Made by a program: the position numbers and the translations under genes. Below, one piece after another: positions 53,220 through 63,098 of a DNA stretch of 64,000 nucleotides. The DNA lies in the NCBI GenBank assembly GCA_947502885.1, contig CANNBP010000008.1:124001-188000 (forward strand), written 5' to 3'. The first letter of the stretch is position 1; every line of letters starts with the position of its first letter. The notes beneath the pieces were generated by a model. That model did no database searches. It saw only the letters and a list, made by a program, of their open reading frames with translations, and was not told the origin of the DNA. Source of the stretch: an uncultured Aquimarina sp. (GTDB lineage: Bacteria > Bacteroidota > Bacteroidia > Flavobacteriales > Flavobacteriaceae).

Positions 53220-54701
53220 TTAATCCTTAAACTTTCTTAAATAATATTTATGTTTAAGAGGTTTATAGTATCCATAAACATAATACCCATTAAATTTAAA
53301 AACAGTTTCTGCCTTTTCATAGAGGACGTCTTTGGTAAACTCTTTGATTTTGTCAAACGCCGTTTTAGGAACCTCACCAGCAACATGCTCTAAATTTTCG
53401 TTAAACAAACAGTGAATGCGCGTTGAGACTGTATTTGTGTAACTAACATAAGCTCCAAATGTAGGTTGTGCGAAACCCATTGAGGCACCTGCTATAGCAC
53501 CGCCCATAGCGCCACCCATTGCACCAAAAGCACCAAAGCCTGCATTACCTGCAGTTTTTTTTACACCACCCATGGTTATTTCAATTGTACCCTGTGTATG
53601 ACGTACAGAAACTGCAATTTTTGAAGAAGCAATTTTTCTTAAAAACTTTTGAGTCTTTTCCATTTCTCGATGACTATTATACATTCCTCCCTCCTGAATA
53701 ATTGGAGAGTTTTTAAACGTAATACTATCTCCTTTTTGAAGATGTATTTGCTTTATAGATTGATCAGTTTCTAAGTCGGTTATCAAGAATTTCATTTGCC
53801 GATTTTTTCCAATGATTTGGTATAATTTGTTTCTAGAGAGGAATGAGTTTGATTTTACCCAAATCTTACTGGCATCATCAATATTAAGTAGTGTAGGTTT
53901 TTTTACGTTTTTAATAGAATAGTTTTTTTGAGTTAATCCTAATGTTACTAATTGTGTATAAGAATAACTATTGTCTAATGATAAGGTAATTGTATCATCA
54001 TTTAAATATAGTTTTACCATCTTAGAACTTACCTCTAATGAGGTAGGAACATCTTCTTCTATTTGTTCTATTTCTAAGATTGGTGAACTGGTTCCGCCAG
54101 GACTTGTAAGAAGGGATTTGTACAAAGAAACCTCTTTGTCACTTCCGTTGAAAAACTTTTCATTACTAAGGTCATAGTTTGTCGTCTCTACATTGCCGTT
54201 GAGATCAATTTTGTGAATATTTAATAGCGACTTTTTATGTATAACTCCTACTACATATATCTGGTTAGAATGCGTAAATGAAATTAAATAACGCTCTTTT
54301 TCGGCTAGAATGGTTTGGGTGAGTAAAGTTGCTTTTTTGTCTACTGCATTTAAGGTAATAAGCTCAATTTTCTTTTTAGAATCATTTCCTGTTAAAACAA
54401 CATACTGTTTGCCGAAACCTGCTATTTTGATAATATTTTTGGCTCTTGTTTTGGGTCTTTCAAATTTTTGTTGATCTAATAACTCAAATAGAGAAGTGTA
54501 TTTAGAAAGGTAAATATTCTTTCTATCTACAACGAATAATGAAACCTCTTGCTGATCTGAAGATACTATAGCAATAGATTCACGTCTTTCACTCAAATTA
54601 GATTTAAGGGTAAGATCACTTTCTGAAATTAAGGCTTGTGAGAAGCCGGTGGATGTAAAAAATAATAATATAGCGGATATGATATAATGCGTTTGTTTCA
54701 T
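53220..54701 (-). CDS. Secreted protein of unknown function with Gly/Ala-rich hairpin
   Basis: The protein is 493 residues from the ATG at 54701, directly followed by a signal peptide ending TGFSQ. An upstream in-frame ATG at 54812 would put 37 unlikely residues before the signal and lies against the metG terminator, so it is rejected. The N-terminal half looks like beta-propeller-type strands. Residues about 385-415 are Gly/Ala/Met-rich (AGFGAFGAMGGAMGGAIAG), suggesting a membrane-inserting hairpin. No family recognised. It follows metG on the same strand after a terminator. Confidence 0.8.
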   Translation of the reverse strand: MKQTHYIISAILLFFTSTGFSQALISESDLTLKSNLSERRESIAIVSSDQQEVSLFVVDRKNIYLSKYTSLFELLDQQKFERPKTRAKNIIKIAGFGKQYVVLTGNDSKKKIELITLNAVDKKATLLTQTILAEKERYLISFTHSNQIYVVGVIHKKSLLNIHKIDLNGNVETTNYDLSNEKFFNGSDKEVSLYKSLLTSPGGTSSPILEIEQIEEDVPTSLEVSSKMVKLYLNDDTITLSLDNSYSYTQLVTLGLTQKNYSIKNVKKPTLLNIDDASKIWVKSNSFLSRNKLYQIIGKNRQMKFLITDLETDQSIKQIHLQKGDSITFKNSPIIQEGGMYNSHREMEKTQKFLRKIASSKIAVSVRHTQGTIEITMGGVKKTAGNAGFGAFGAMGGAMGGAIAGASMGFAQPTFGAYVSYTNTVSTRIHCLFNENLEHVAGEVPKTAFDKIKEFTKDVLYEKAETVFKFNGYYVYGYYKPLKHKYYLRKFKD

Positions 54702-54819
54702 AATATGTACTACTTGTTGAGTTCTAGGTTTAGTGTAACCAAGATTGATGTCTATGTAATATTGATATCTCATAATGGTAAGTGTTACTAAAGGTAGGTT
54801 TGTTACCATCATGTATGTA

Positions 54820-54856
54820 AAAACTCCTAAGATTTAAGAAAAACCTTAGGAGTTTT
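54820..54856 (-). terminator. metG terminator
   Basis: AAAACTCCTAAG (54820-54831) pairs with CTTAGGAGTTTT (54845-54856), a 12-bp perfect stem with a 13-base loop. On the minus strand it ends in a T run. It starts 20 bases after the metG stop. Confidence 0.85.
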
Positions 54857-54875
54857 ATATGATGAGTTTAACTTT

Positions 54876-56942
54876 TTAACTTACCACAGCACCAGGATTA
54901 ACACCTTCTTCATCAGGGTTTAAGAATACTAATTTACCTTCAGGTGTTTCGGTCATTAATATCATTCCTTCGCTTTCTACGCCTCTTAGTTTTCTAGGAG
55001 CTAGGTTGATAAGCACCGTTACTTTTTTGCCGATCACTTCTTCTGGAGAAAAGTGTTCTGCAATTCCTGAAACGATCGTTCTTATATTAATACCTGTATC
55101 TACTTTAAGGACAAGTAGTTTTTTTGCCTTTGGCATTTTTTCGGCTTCGATGATTGTACCAATTCGCATATCTAGTTTGGTAAAATCATCAAAAGTAGCT
55201 GTGTCTTTTTGCGGTTCTATAACCTTATTCTCTGCCTCATTCGCTTTTTTGGTAGCTTCGAGTTTATCCAACTGCTTTTGTATGTCTTTATCTTCAATTT
55301 TAGAGAATAACAATTCTCCTTTTTCTACTTGATGACCAGCAGGAAGTAAGACTTCTTTTGAAGAAATATCATTCCACGGTGTTTCAAGTTCTTTTGAAGA
55401 AAGCGCTAGTATATTTTTTAATTTTTGAGATGTGAATGGTAAAAATGGCTCAGACAACGTGGCTAATGCCGAAGCGATTTGTAGTGCGACATACATGATT
55501 GTTTTCGTTCGCTCTTCGTCTGTTTTGATTAATTTCCAAGGTTCTTCGTCTGCCAAATACTTATTTCCTAATCGGGCAACATTAAGTAATTCTTGACTAG
55601 CTTCTCTAAATCGATATCTTTCTATAGAGCTTGAAATTACTGCGGGATAAGCTTTTAATTCTTTAAGGGTTTGCTGATCAATTTCAGAAAATATTCCTGG
55701 TGTTGGTATTATGCCGTTATAGTATTTGTTTGTTAAAACTACAACTCGGTTAATGAAATTACCAAAAATGGCTACTAATTCATTATTATTACGTGCTTGA
55801 AAATCTTTCCAAGTAAAATCATTATCCTTAGTTTCGGGAGCATTGGCTGTTAATGCATATCTAAGTACATCTTGTTTTTCAGGAAATTCTTCTAAATATT
55901 CATGCAACCATACTGCCCAATTCTTTGAAGTAGAAAGTTTATTACCTTCAAGATTTAAAAATTCATTAGCGGGTACATTTTCTGGTAGAATATAGCTTCC
56001 TTCAGCTTTTAACATACTAGGAAAAATAATACAGTGAAAAACGATATTATCTTTACCAATGAAATGAACCAATTTAGTGTCTTTATCTTTCCAATAAGGT
56101 TCCCAATCTTTTCCTTCTCTAGAAGCCCATTCCTTTGTTGACGAAATGTATCCAATAGGAGCATCAAACCAAACATAAAGTACTTTTCCTTCGGCTCCTT
56201 CTACGGGTACAGGGATACCCCAATCCAAATCACGTGTTACTGCACGGGGGCGAAGCCCATCATCAATCCAAGATTTAATTTGTCCATATACATTGGTTTT
56301 CCAATCTTTTTTATGACCAACCAATACCCATTCTTTCAGAAAATCTTCATATTGATCTAATGGTAAAAACCAGTGTTTTGTTTGTTTTTGTATAGGTTCT
56401 GCTCCAGAAATGGTTGATTTTGGATTAATAAGATCAGTTGCATTAAGAGAACTACCACATTTTTCGCACTGATCTCCATATGCTTCTTCATGACCACATT
56501 TTGGGCATGTACCCGTTACAAAACGATCGGCAAGAAACTGATCGGCTTCGGGATCATATAATTGCTCAGAAGTTTCTTCAATAAACTTACCATCGGCATG
56601 TAGTTTTTTAAAAAACTCTGACGCCGTTTCGTGATGAATAGGAGCAGAGGTACGAGAGTAGTTATCAAAAGAAATTCCAAAGTCAAAAAAGGATTTTTTG
56701 ATAATAGCATGATACTTATCAATAATAACTTGTGGTGATACACCTTCTTTCTTTGCACGCATTGGGATAGCAGCACCGTGTTCATCACTACCGCAAATAA
56801 AGGCAACATCATTGTCGGTTATTCTAAGGTATCTTGAATAAATATCTGCTGGTACATAAACTCCGGCCAAATGCCCTATATGTATAGGCCCGTTTGTATA
56901 TGGTAATGCTGCTGTAATGGTGTATCTTCCCTTTATACTCAT
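54876..56942 (-). CDS. metG: Methionyl-tRNA synthetase
   Basis: The protein is 688 residues from the ATG at 56942 ([10 protein letters not shown]); the ATG at 56963 overlaps a -7 promoter box and is not used. HIGH-type motif PIHIGHLAG and the KMSKS-like NKLSTSKN are present. The knuckle has [18 protein letters not shown], a zinc-binding Cys4. The C-terminal 110 residues form the EMAPII-like OB fold for tRNA binding ([18 protein letters not shown]). It charges tRNA-Met with methionine. Full-length, essential gene with its own terminator. Confidence 0.96.
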   Translation of the reverse strand: MSIKGRYTITAALPYTNGPIHIGHLAGVYVPADIYSRYLRITDNDVAFICGSDEHGAAIPMRAKKEGVSPQVIIDKYHAIIKKSFFDFGISFDNYSRTSAPIHHETASEFFKKLHADGKFIEETSEQLYDPEADQFLADRFVTGTCPKCGHEEAYGDQCEKCGSSLNATDLINPKSTISGAEPIQKQTKHWFLPLDQYEDFLKEWVLVGHKKDWKTNVYGQIKSWIDDGLRPRAVTRDLDWGIPVPVEGAEGKVLYVWFDAPIGYISSTKEWASREGKDWEPYWKDKDTKLVHFIGKDNIVFHCIIFPSMLKAEGSYILPENVPANEFLNLEGNKLSTSKNWAVWLHEYLEEFPEKQDVLRYALTANAPETKDNDFTWKDFQARNNNELVAIFGNFINRVVVLTNKYYNGIIPTPGIFSEIDQQTLKELKAYPAVISSSIERYRFREASQELLNVARLGNKYLADEEPWKLIKTDEERTKTIMYVALQIASALATLSEPFLPFTSQKLKNILALSSKELETPWNDISSKEVLLPAGHQVEKGELLFSKIEDKDIQKQLDKLEATKKANEAENKVIEPQKDTATFDDFTKLDMRIGTIIEAEKMPKAKKLLVLKVDTGINIRTIVSGIAEHFSPEEVIGKKVTVLINLAPRKLRGVESEGMILMTETPEGKLVFLNPDEEGVNPGAVVS

Positions 56943-56962
56943 AATGCTTAAAAAATAAGGCA

Positions 56963-56970
56963 CAAAGGTA
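56963..56970 (-). promoter_or_regulatory. -7 box for metG
   Basis: On the minus strand this reads TACCTTTG (exact TAnnTTTG), 20 bases upstream of the ATG at 56942. The -33 TTG is not at ideal spacing. Confidence 0.45.
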
Positions 56971-57231
56971 GTAAAAACAGTAGCAAAATAGGTGCGCTAA
57001 TACATTCAATTATTTTGAAAGTAATATGACCAAAAAACTTCTAAGCCAAGTCCGATCTAAAGACTTAGTTTTTGAAGCCATCAAATTGAGTGTTTTTTCA
57101 GAGTGAAACGGAGAAAAATTGTGTCAAAACCAGGTTTTTAATAAAAAAACTAACTTACCTTCAAAACAATTTCCTATCTAAGAACACTCTTACTGAAGTA
57201 AATTTTAATTTGTCCGACTCGGATTTTTAGT

Positions 57232-58842
57232 TTACGAAATCAAAAGAGATCTACTATAATCACCATTATTGGTTTCTATACGATAAACATAAGGCCCTGT
57301 ACTAAGTCTTCTGTTTGCAGCCTGTTTAACATCTATAACATACTGACCTTCCATTAGTACTTCATTTCTTAAAGTAGCCACCTTTTTTCCAACGATATCA
57401 TATAAAGCGATGTCTACATGAGAAGTAGAAGGCATAACAATATTGAGATAAGTTTGGTTATCGCTGTAGGTAACGATATGTGTTACTCCGTCTCCATCTG
57501 TTGGTATATTTGTACTTCCTGTACAATTAAAACCTAAATCCAGAGACTCAAAATCGGTGCCCAAAAGTACTTCGCCAACAATTCTGGGGTCAACACATAT
57601 CCATTCTTTAAGCACAGTAGCATATACTTGCCTAAAATCTGTAGTGTTAAATACATTACCGCCACCCGAAAGATTGGATAAATTGGGGTGTTCACCAACA
57701 AAACCATTTCCATTAAGTGCAGTACCAAAAAACATTGTTGGTGCGGCTGTACCATGATCAGTACCTAAAGAACCATTTTCTTTAAATCTTCGACCAAATT
57801 CTGACATAGTCATGGTCAACACTTTGTCATCCCATCCAGCTGCAGTAAGGTCTTTGTAAAATGTACTGATGGCTTCAGAAAGTGAATTTAACAATTCACC
57901 ATGTCGTTGTATTTGATTATTGTGAGTATCAAAACCACCAAGAGTAACCAAAAATACTTTGGTTCCTAGGTTTCCTTTAATTAATCTTGAAATAATACTA
58001 AACTGTCTACCTAAACTATCATCTAGGTACCCTCCAAAATCTGTAGATCTCTCATAGGCTGCACTAATAACATCTGCATATGTAAAAGTGGTATTTGTAA
58101 CCTCTCTAATATGTCTTACTTTTTCATCATAGGTACAATCTCCAAGACCATTCATGTTGTATGACGTACCATTTTCTGCTATTTGAAGTAAGCGCCTAGG
58201 GTCTGAAACGGCAAACGAAAAATCATTTTGAGGTCCCTTAAAAATTAAGTTCCCAATACTACCAATTTGTATCGATGGAGGACTTGCAGGGGGATTAAAT
58301 ATATAATCTGGATAGAGCTGCTGAAAATACCGACCCATAAACCCGGTTCTATCATCTTCGGCCAAATTAGTATTTGCGTATATATCAGAACCCTTAAAAT
58401 GAGATAATGAAGAATCTTCGTACCCTACACCATGTACCACTCTCATTTGACCATCACCCCAAACACTTTCGAGTTTATTCATTGGTTTTGGCATGGCAAA
58501 ATCATCATTTAAAGTAATGAATTCACTAGGAGGTATTTTTATAAGCGGTCGTGCATTTGCGTATATATCATAATCATAGACAGGTATAATAGTATTAAAC
58601 CCGTCGTTACCTCCGCTAAGTCTGCATAAAATTAAGATATTATCACTTTCGGCCCTACTTAAAGCAACTGATAAAGGAGAAGGTCGAGAAACAGACAAGG
58701 GTGTATTAGCAAGCATCATTGATCCACCACCAGCTAATCCTAATGCCTGAAGAAAAGATCTTCTATTCCATTTTTTATGATCCTCTGTATTACAGGAGGC
58801 ATCTGTATTTTTTTTATTTTGAGAGTGATGAGTATTACACAT
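57232..58842 (-). CDS. DUF1501 protein with Tat-type signal and T9SS sorting domain
   Basis: This 536-residue protein has a twin-Arg-type signal (NRRSFLQALGLAGGGSMML) after a 29-residue lead. The DUF1501 domain follows, with CRLSGGNDGFNTIIPV and the sulfatase-like FLVTLGGFDTHNNQ and FGRRFKENGSLGTDHGTAAP, related to the alkaline-phosphatase superfamily. The last about 80 residues are a T9SS type A sorting tail (DIALYDIVGKKVATLRN, then GPYVYRIETNNGDYSRSLLIS). DUF1501 is almost always encoded beside DUF1800, as here (11 bases apart). Function unknown; secreted or cell-surface, perhaps with roles in polymer handling. Confidence 0.9.
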   Translation of the reverse strand: MCNTHHSQNKKNTDASCNTEDHKKWNRRSFLQALGLAGGGSMMLANTPLSVSRPSPLSVALSRAESDNILILCRLSGGNDGFNTIIPVYDYDIYANARPLIKIPPSEFITLNDDFAMPKPMNKLESVWGDGQMRVVHGVGYEDSSLSHFKGSDIYANTNLAEDDRTGFMGRYFQQLYPDYIFNPPASPPSIQIGSIGNLIFKGPQNDFSFAVSDPRRLLQIAENGTSYNMNGLGDCTYDEKVRHIREVTNTTFTYADVISAAYERSTDFGGYLDDSLGRQFSIISRLIKGNLGTKVFLVTLGGFDTHNNQIQRHGELLNSLSEAISTFYKDLTAAGWDDKVLTMTMSEFGRRFKENGSLGTDHGTAAPTMFFGTALNGNGFVGEHPNLSNLSGGGNVFNTTDFRQVYATVLKEWICVDPRIVGEVLLGTDFESLDLGFNCTGSTNIPTDGDGVTHIVTYSDNQTYLNIVMPSTSHVDIALYDIVGKKVATLRNEVLMEGQYVIDVKQAANRRLSTGPYVYRIETNNGDYSRSLLIS

Positions 58843-58853
58843 AGTAGGGGTAT

Positions 58854-60344
58854 TTATTTAAGTTGAAACTCAGGGATTTCGGCAATGTAGTTGAGTAAGG
58901 CTACGAGTTGTGTCTCTGCTCCAGAGAAATTAAGGGTCCAGGTACCATCTTGAAAATAGGTTTCAGGAATACTATCAGTTTTAAAAACACCGACCAATTC
59001 ATCAAAGATTATAGTATCTTGAATTCCTCTTGGAAAAAAGTAGTTTGTAAGTGTTCTTACGACCAAAACGACATCAGATGTTGCTGCTGTAAGGTTTCCG
59101 TCTCCTTGTTCGCCAATAGGCAAACCTATCATAAAATCTTTGAATTGAATATTGTTATTAGTCCATGCCTGGCCAACAATGTATCTAATAGCTTCCCAGC
59201 GACCTAATAATAAATCTGGACTAATCCAGTCTTCGTCGCCTTGCCATCCTTCAACATCTATAGGGTTTAATACTTCTTGTCCTAATATTCGATTGGTACC
59301 TCTAAAAAAATCAATGTGATTAACGCTTCCTGGTAATGAAAACCCAACTTCATTATAAAAACTAAGATTTAAGTCACATGGACTTTTTATAATTGCTCCT
59401 ATTGCTTCGGGATCAAAAAAATGTTCACTTTTAAAAAGCTCACGAAGCACAGTTGCAATGTCATAGTTGCTATTAATAAAGGTTTGAGCCATTTCTGAAA
59501 CGATAGTTTCATTACAAGTAGGGCTTACAAAATAGGTGTATAACTTTGCACAAATAAAATTGGCAACGATACTACTACGTTCTTGAAATAAAATATTAAT
59601 TACATCATCATAGGTCCAATTTCCGGTTTGACCAAAAATAGATTTCGAAGTATTACTAAATTCTGATGGATCAAAAAGAATATCACCCCATGAAATTCCA
59701 TTTGTATCTACATAACCTGTTAATGCTTTTGCAGTTTCTTGAATGTCATTTTCGGTATACCCATTATCAACACCCATTGTAAACAGCTCATATAGCTCTC
59801 TAGCATAATTCTCATTTGGTCTGTCCCTTACGTTTTCATCGCCATTAAGATAGACTAGCATTGCGTTACAAATACCAATATCGTATACAAAATCTCTAAA
59901 ACTACCCAACGCATGCATCTGCAAAAGGGTATAGTATTGGGATTGATATGCTGGACTTCTATATGTGTCGTCTTCTGTAACAAAATGGTTACTCCAGAAT
60001 AATGTGAGTCGGTCACGTACTTTATTTTGAAGTAAATCAGTGATCATTTGATCTTTTCCTAATTGTCTATAATCAGAAGTATCTAATGGAGCCGCATCAA
60101 ATTGATCTTGATTCCATAATGCCCAAGGTGGGGCAGGGGTAGTATTTAAGGCAATGGCATCATCAATTAATTGATCTACCAATGCAGAGGGTGTCATTTG
60201 TAAAGCAGCTAATACCTCACTTTTTGAGGCACCAAAAGCAATCCTTCGATACAAATGGTGTATTTTGCTTACGTTCCATGGGTTAGTTGACGAGGGTACA
60301 TACGCAGCTAAGGAAGCTAGATTACATGAAGTATCTGACATCAT
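58854..60344 (-). CDS. DUF1800-family protein
   Basis: This 496-residue protein contains the DUF1800 segments HHLYRRIAFGASKSEVLAAL, LFWSNHFV, and ENYARELYELFTMGVDNGYTENDI, the signature of the family, plus LSFYNEVGF and LLNYIAEIPEFQL at the end. No clear signal peptide is seen; the N-terminus MMSDTSCNLASLAAYV is short, so export by a linked route is possible. It is the first gene of the DUF1800-DUF1501 pair. Function unknown; ATG choice between 60344 and 60341 is undecided. Confidence 0.9.
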   Translation of the reverse strand: MMSDTSCNLASLAAYVPSSTNPWNVSKIHHLYRRIAFGASKSEVLAALQMTPSALVDQLIDDAIALNTTPAPPWALWNQDQFDAAPLDTSDYRQLGKDQMITDLLQNKVRDRLTLFWSNHFVTEDDTYRSPAYQSQYYTLLQMHALGSFRDFVYDIGICNAMLVYLNGDENVRDRPNENYARELYELFTMGVDNGYTENDIQETAKALTGYVDTNGISWGDILFDPSEFSNTSKSIFGQTGNWTYDDVINILFQERSSIVANFICAKLYTYFVSPTCNETIVSEMAQTFINSNYDIATVLRELFKSEHFFDPEAIGAIIKSPCDLNLSFYNEVGFSLPGSVNHIDFFRGTNRILGQEVLNPIDVEGWQGDEDWISPDLLLGRWEAIRYIVGQAWTNNNIQFKDFMIGLPIGEQGDGNLTAATSDVVLVVRTLTNYFFPRGIQDTIIFDELVGVFKTDSIPETYFQDGTWTLNFSGAETQLVALLNYIAEIPEFQLK

Positions 60345-60529
60345 AGGCAGGGGGTTTTTAGTATGGTACTTGTGATAAATTTCCTTACAATATAATAGAT
60401 AATAACGAAAGTCTTTGTTAATTAGTGTCCAAATATCTAGAAATTACCATAAGTACGTAGGAAAAATAACATTTGTCATGAACGATTTATTTTACAGAAC
60501 TTATGTGAGAAATAAAATTTGCAGTCCTA

Positions 60530-61435
60530 ATGTTAGAACCTGATTTTCTTAAGAAAGGAGATAAAATAGCCATCATATCAACGGCTAGAAGAATTAATAA
60601 AAAAGAAATTGCTGATGCCATATTAATTGTAGAGAAATGGGGGTTAGTACCGATTATTGGAAAGAGTATTGGAGCAATAGATCATCAGTTTGCAGGTTCT
60701 GATAAAGAAAGGGCGCTAGACTTCCAGAACATGATAGATGATAAAGAAATAAAGGCTGTTTGGTGTGCAAGAGGAGGATATGGTACGGTAAGAATAATCG
60801 ATGATATTGATTTTTCTTCGATAATTAAAAAACCCAAATGGATTATTGGGTATTCTGATATTACGGTACTGCATTCACATCTTCATACATTAGGCATATG
60901 CTCATTGCATGCGCTTATGCCAATTGATATTCATAAGAATACAAAAGCTTCTTTGGACTCTTTAAGGGATACCTTATTTGGAAAAAAAATTAAGTATACG
61001 ATACCGGCTGTAAAAAGGAATAGAAATGGACAAGGCACAGGTCAATTAGTTGGCGGTAACTTATCTATTTTATATTCACTTTGTGGTTCTAGTTCTTCTA
61101 TTGATACATCAGGTAAAATTTTATGTGTCGAAGATCTCGATGAATACTTATATCATGTGGACCGTATGATGTATAACCTTAAACGTAATGGGTATTTTGA
61201 TAACTTATCGGGTTTAATTGTTGGAGGAATGACTGATATGCATGACAATACTATCCCTTTTGGTAAAAAAGTGAAACGAATTGTTTTGGATATTGTTGAA
61301 GAATACGATTTTCCGGTGGTTTTTAAATTTCCTATGGGCCATGTTGAGGATAACAGAGCTTTGATCTTAGGAGCAGAAGTCTCTTTAGAAGTTTCAGAAG
61401 ATAATGCAATTTTATCCTATAAATCTTCTTATTAA
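60530..61435 (+). CDS. LD-carboxypeptidase (peptidase family S66)
   Basis: This 301-residue protein has IIGYSDITVLHSHLHTLG, with S109 in the catalytic nucleophile position, and the later Glu/His residues in CVEDLDEYLYHVDRMMYNL and GHVEDNRALILGA. ISTARRINKKEI is the N-terminal region of S66 enzymes. It removes the terminal D-alanine from tetrapeptide stems in peptidoglycan recycling, or acts in microcin immunity (MccF-like); the first is more likely. No signal peptide is seen, so cytoplasmic. Divergent from the DUF1800 gene. Confidence 0.92.
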   Translation: MLEPDFLKKGDKIAIISTARRINKKEIADAILIVEKWGLVPIIGKSIGAIDHQFAGSDKERALDFQNMIDDKEIKAVWCARGGYGTVRIIDDIDFSSIIKKPKWIIGYSDITVLHSHLHTLGICSLHALMPIDIHKNTKASLDSLRDTLFGKKIKYTIPAVKRNRNGQGTGQLVGGNLSILYSLCGSSSSIDTSGKILCVEDLDEYLYHVDRMMYNLKRNGYFDNLSGLIVGGMTDMHDNTIPFGKKVKRIVLDIVEEYDFPVVFKFPMGHVEDNRALILGAEVSLEVSEDNAILSYKSSY

Positions 61436-61563
61436 TAGATTACAAAAACACTTTATACACTATAAAAGTTAGTTTATACAACCAAACCTGCGCTTTGTGT
61501 AAAAGCAGAAAATTCTCGCAGTACATTGATCTACCTTAGCAGTATTAATTTTAATTTAATACT

Positions 61564-62430
61564 ATGAAAAAATATATGAGGTTAGGTGCGATTGCACTAA
61601 CTGCGACGGTTATGGGAACCGTTTCTTGTTCTAAAGAAGATCAGGAAGCAATAGGAAAATCTCCAGAAAACCCGGTTCTCAAGGCATTACGTATTCAGGG
61701 ATGGGATACAGACAAAGCAAAAACATTTGAAAATGGTGATTACCTTGTTGGGAGAGATATTATTGCTTCTGGAAATATAGAAGATTACCCAGATGTTGAC
61801 CAGTCGGGTATAGTTTCTAAGCAAGTTACTGTAAGGAATCTTGTAAATAAAGGCAAATATGATAACATTCGAGTATATATCCATCCTTCTGTAACGTTGG
61901 GAGATAATACCAATACTGACGCTCCAAACGAAGACAACTGGACAGATGCAACAAGAAATGCAATAGCCATTTGGAATAGTATTCCTACCAGTGGATTAAG
62001 ATTTGTTGAAGTATTTTCTTTGGATAATGCTGATACAGTAATCGTATCAGATGAAGACCCGCTGGAATTTATGTACGACTTACCTAATGATGTTTTGGCA
62101 GCTGCTATGTTCCCTACACAAAGTGGTCATTTTCAGGGATCTCCGGGGCTTTTGGTTGCGATCAACCTGGATGCGGCAAATAATGCTAATGTTGGTTATG
62201 ATGTAAGACTAAATAATATGGTGCATGAACTAGGACATATTATTGGTTTAAGACATACTAATTATCAGGATATAGATGATGGAAATGCTAGTTTTGGTAC
62301 TTTTCTTGTACCAGGAACCCCACATGCCGATCCTCTATCTGTGATGAATGCTAATACAGCCAATAATGGATTTAGAGGATTGTCAGAAAATGATAAAAAA
62401 GCGGTTGCCCATTGGTACCCTAATAAATAA
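61564..62430 (+). CDS. M57-family metallopeptidase lipoprotein
   Basis: This 288-residue protein has lipobox GTVSC (Cys22). A propeptide-like segment (LKALRIQGWDTDKAKTFENG) is similar to that of the M57 protease at 13757. The zinc motif HELGHIIGLRH spans residues 221-231, with a Met-turn-like SVMNANTANNG downstream. It is probably a secreted or surface protease of the HEIGH-type group. The two M57 genes, 47 kb apart here, are paralogous rather than adjacent duplicates. A terminator follows. Confidence 0.88.
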   Translation: MKKYMRLGAIALTATVMGTVSCSKEDQEAIGKSPENPVLKALRIQGWDTDKAKTFENGDYLVGRDIIASGNIEDYPDVDQSGIVSKQVTVRNLVNKGKYDNIRVYIHPSVTLGDNTNTDAPNEDNWTDATRNAIAIWNSIPTSGLRFVEVFSLDNADTVIVSDEDPLEFMYDLPNDVLAAAMFPTQSGHFQGSPGLLVAINLDAANNANVGYDVRLNNMVHELGHIIGLRHTNYQDIDDGNASFGTFLVPGTPHADPLSVMNANTANNGFRGLSENDKKAVAHWYPNK

Positions 62431-62508
62431 ACCACAATATAATGTTGATCTAAACTTAAAATAGATACATAATTCAAACATAAACAAATTTTTTAGTTTC
62501 TAAAAATT

Positions 62509-62550
62509 CCTTCTATAGCCTATCCAGATAGAGATATGATATAGAAGGTT
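62509..62550 (+). terminator. Terminator after the second M57 gene
   Basis: CCTTCTATA (62509-62517) pairs with TATAGAAGG (62540-62548), followed by a T run. A smaller stem can form in the loop. Confidence 0.8.
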
Positions 62551-62644
62551 TTTTTATGGTATAGCATATGGTAAACACTATTTTAATAAAATTATAGTAT
62601 TTTTAAATGGATTTGTAATCCATCTCAAACTATAATTATAATTT

Positions 62645-63004
62645 ATGGCAGAACACAATGCATTGGGTAAAAAAGGAGAGCAGTTAGCTGCCGATTTTTT
62701 AAGCAAAAAAGGATATCATATTCTCGAGAAGAACTATAGATATTTAAAATCTGAAGTAGATATTATTGCACAAAAAGAAAATGTACTCATTGCTGTAGAA
62801 GTAAAAACAAGAAGTACTCCAGAATTTGGAGATCCTCAGGATTTTGTAAAGCCCAAACAAATACAATCTTTGGTAAAAGCAGTACATCAATATGTAATAG
62901 AACAGGATCTGGATGTCGAGGTACGTTTTGATATTGTTGCCATTATAAAAAATAAGTCAGGAACTTCGATAGAGCACCTCGAGGATGCTTTCTATCATTT
63001 TTAA
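62645..63004 (+). CDS. YraN/UPF0102-family endonuclease-like protein
   Basis: This 119-residue protein begins LGKKGEQLAADFLSKKGYHILEKNYR and has EVDIIAQKENVLIAVEVKTRS, the D-x-ExK core of the PD-(D/E)xK nuclease fold, followed by KPKQIQSLVKAVHQYV. This is the length and motif set of UPF0102 (YraN), a family tied to DNA handling but of uncertain role. Monocistronic, cytoplasmic. Confidence 0.93.
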   Translation: MAEHNALGKKGEQLAADFLSKKGYHILEKNYRYLKSEVDIIAQKENVLIAVEVKTRSTPEFGDPQDFVKPKQIQSLVKAVHQYVIEQDLDVEVRFDIVAIIKNKSGTSIEHLEDAFYHF

Positions 63005-63098
63005 GGTATTTGTACTGTTTTTGGAGTGCGTTTGTATACATTCGGTCGAGAATGTAAAATTATTCCTATACGTTTGTGTCTAATTTAATCGTTTCTAT

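Noticed and set aside
54702..54812. Upstream extension of the unknown secreted protein to ATG 54812
   Set aside because: It would put 37 residues before a clear signal peptide and begins beside the metG terminator.
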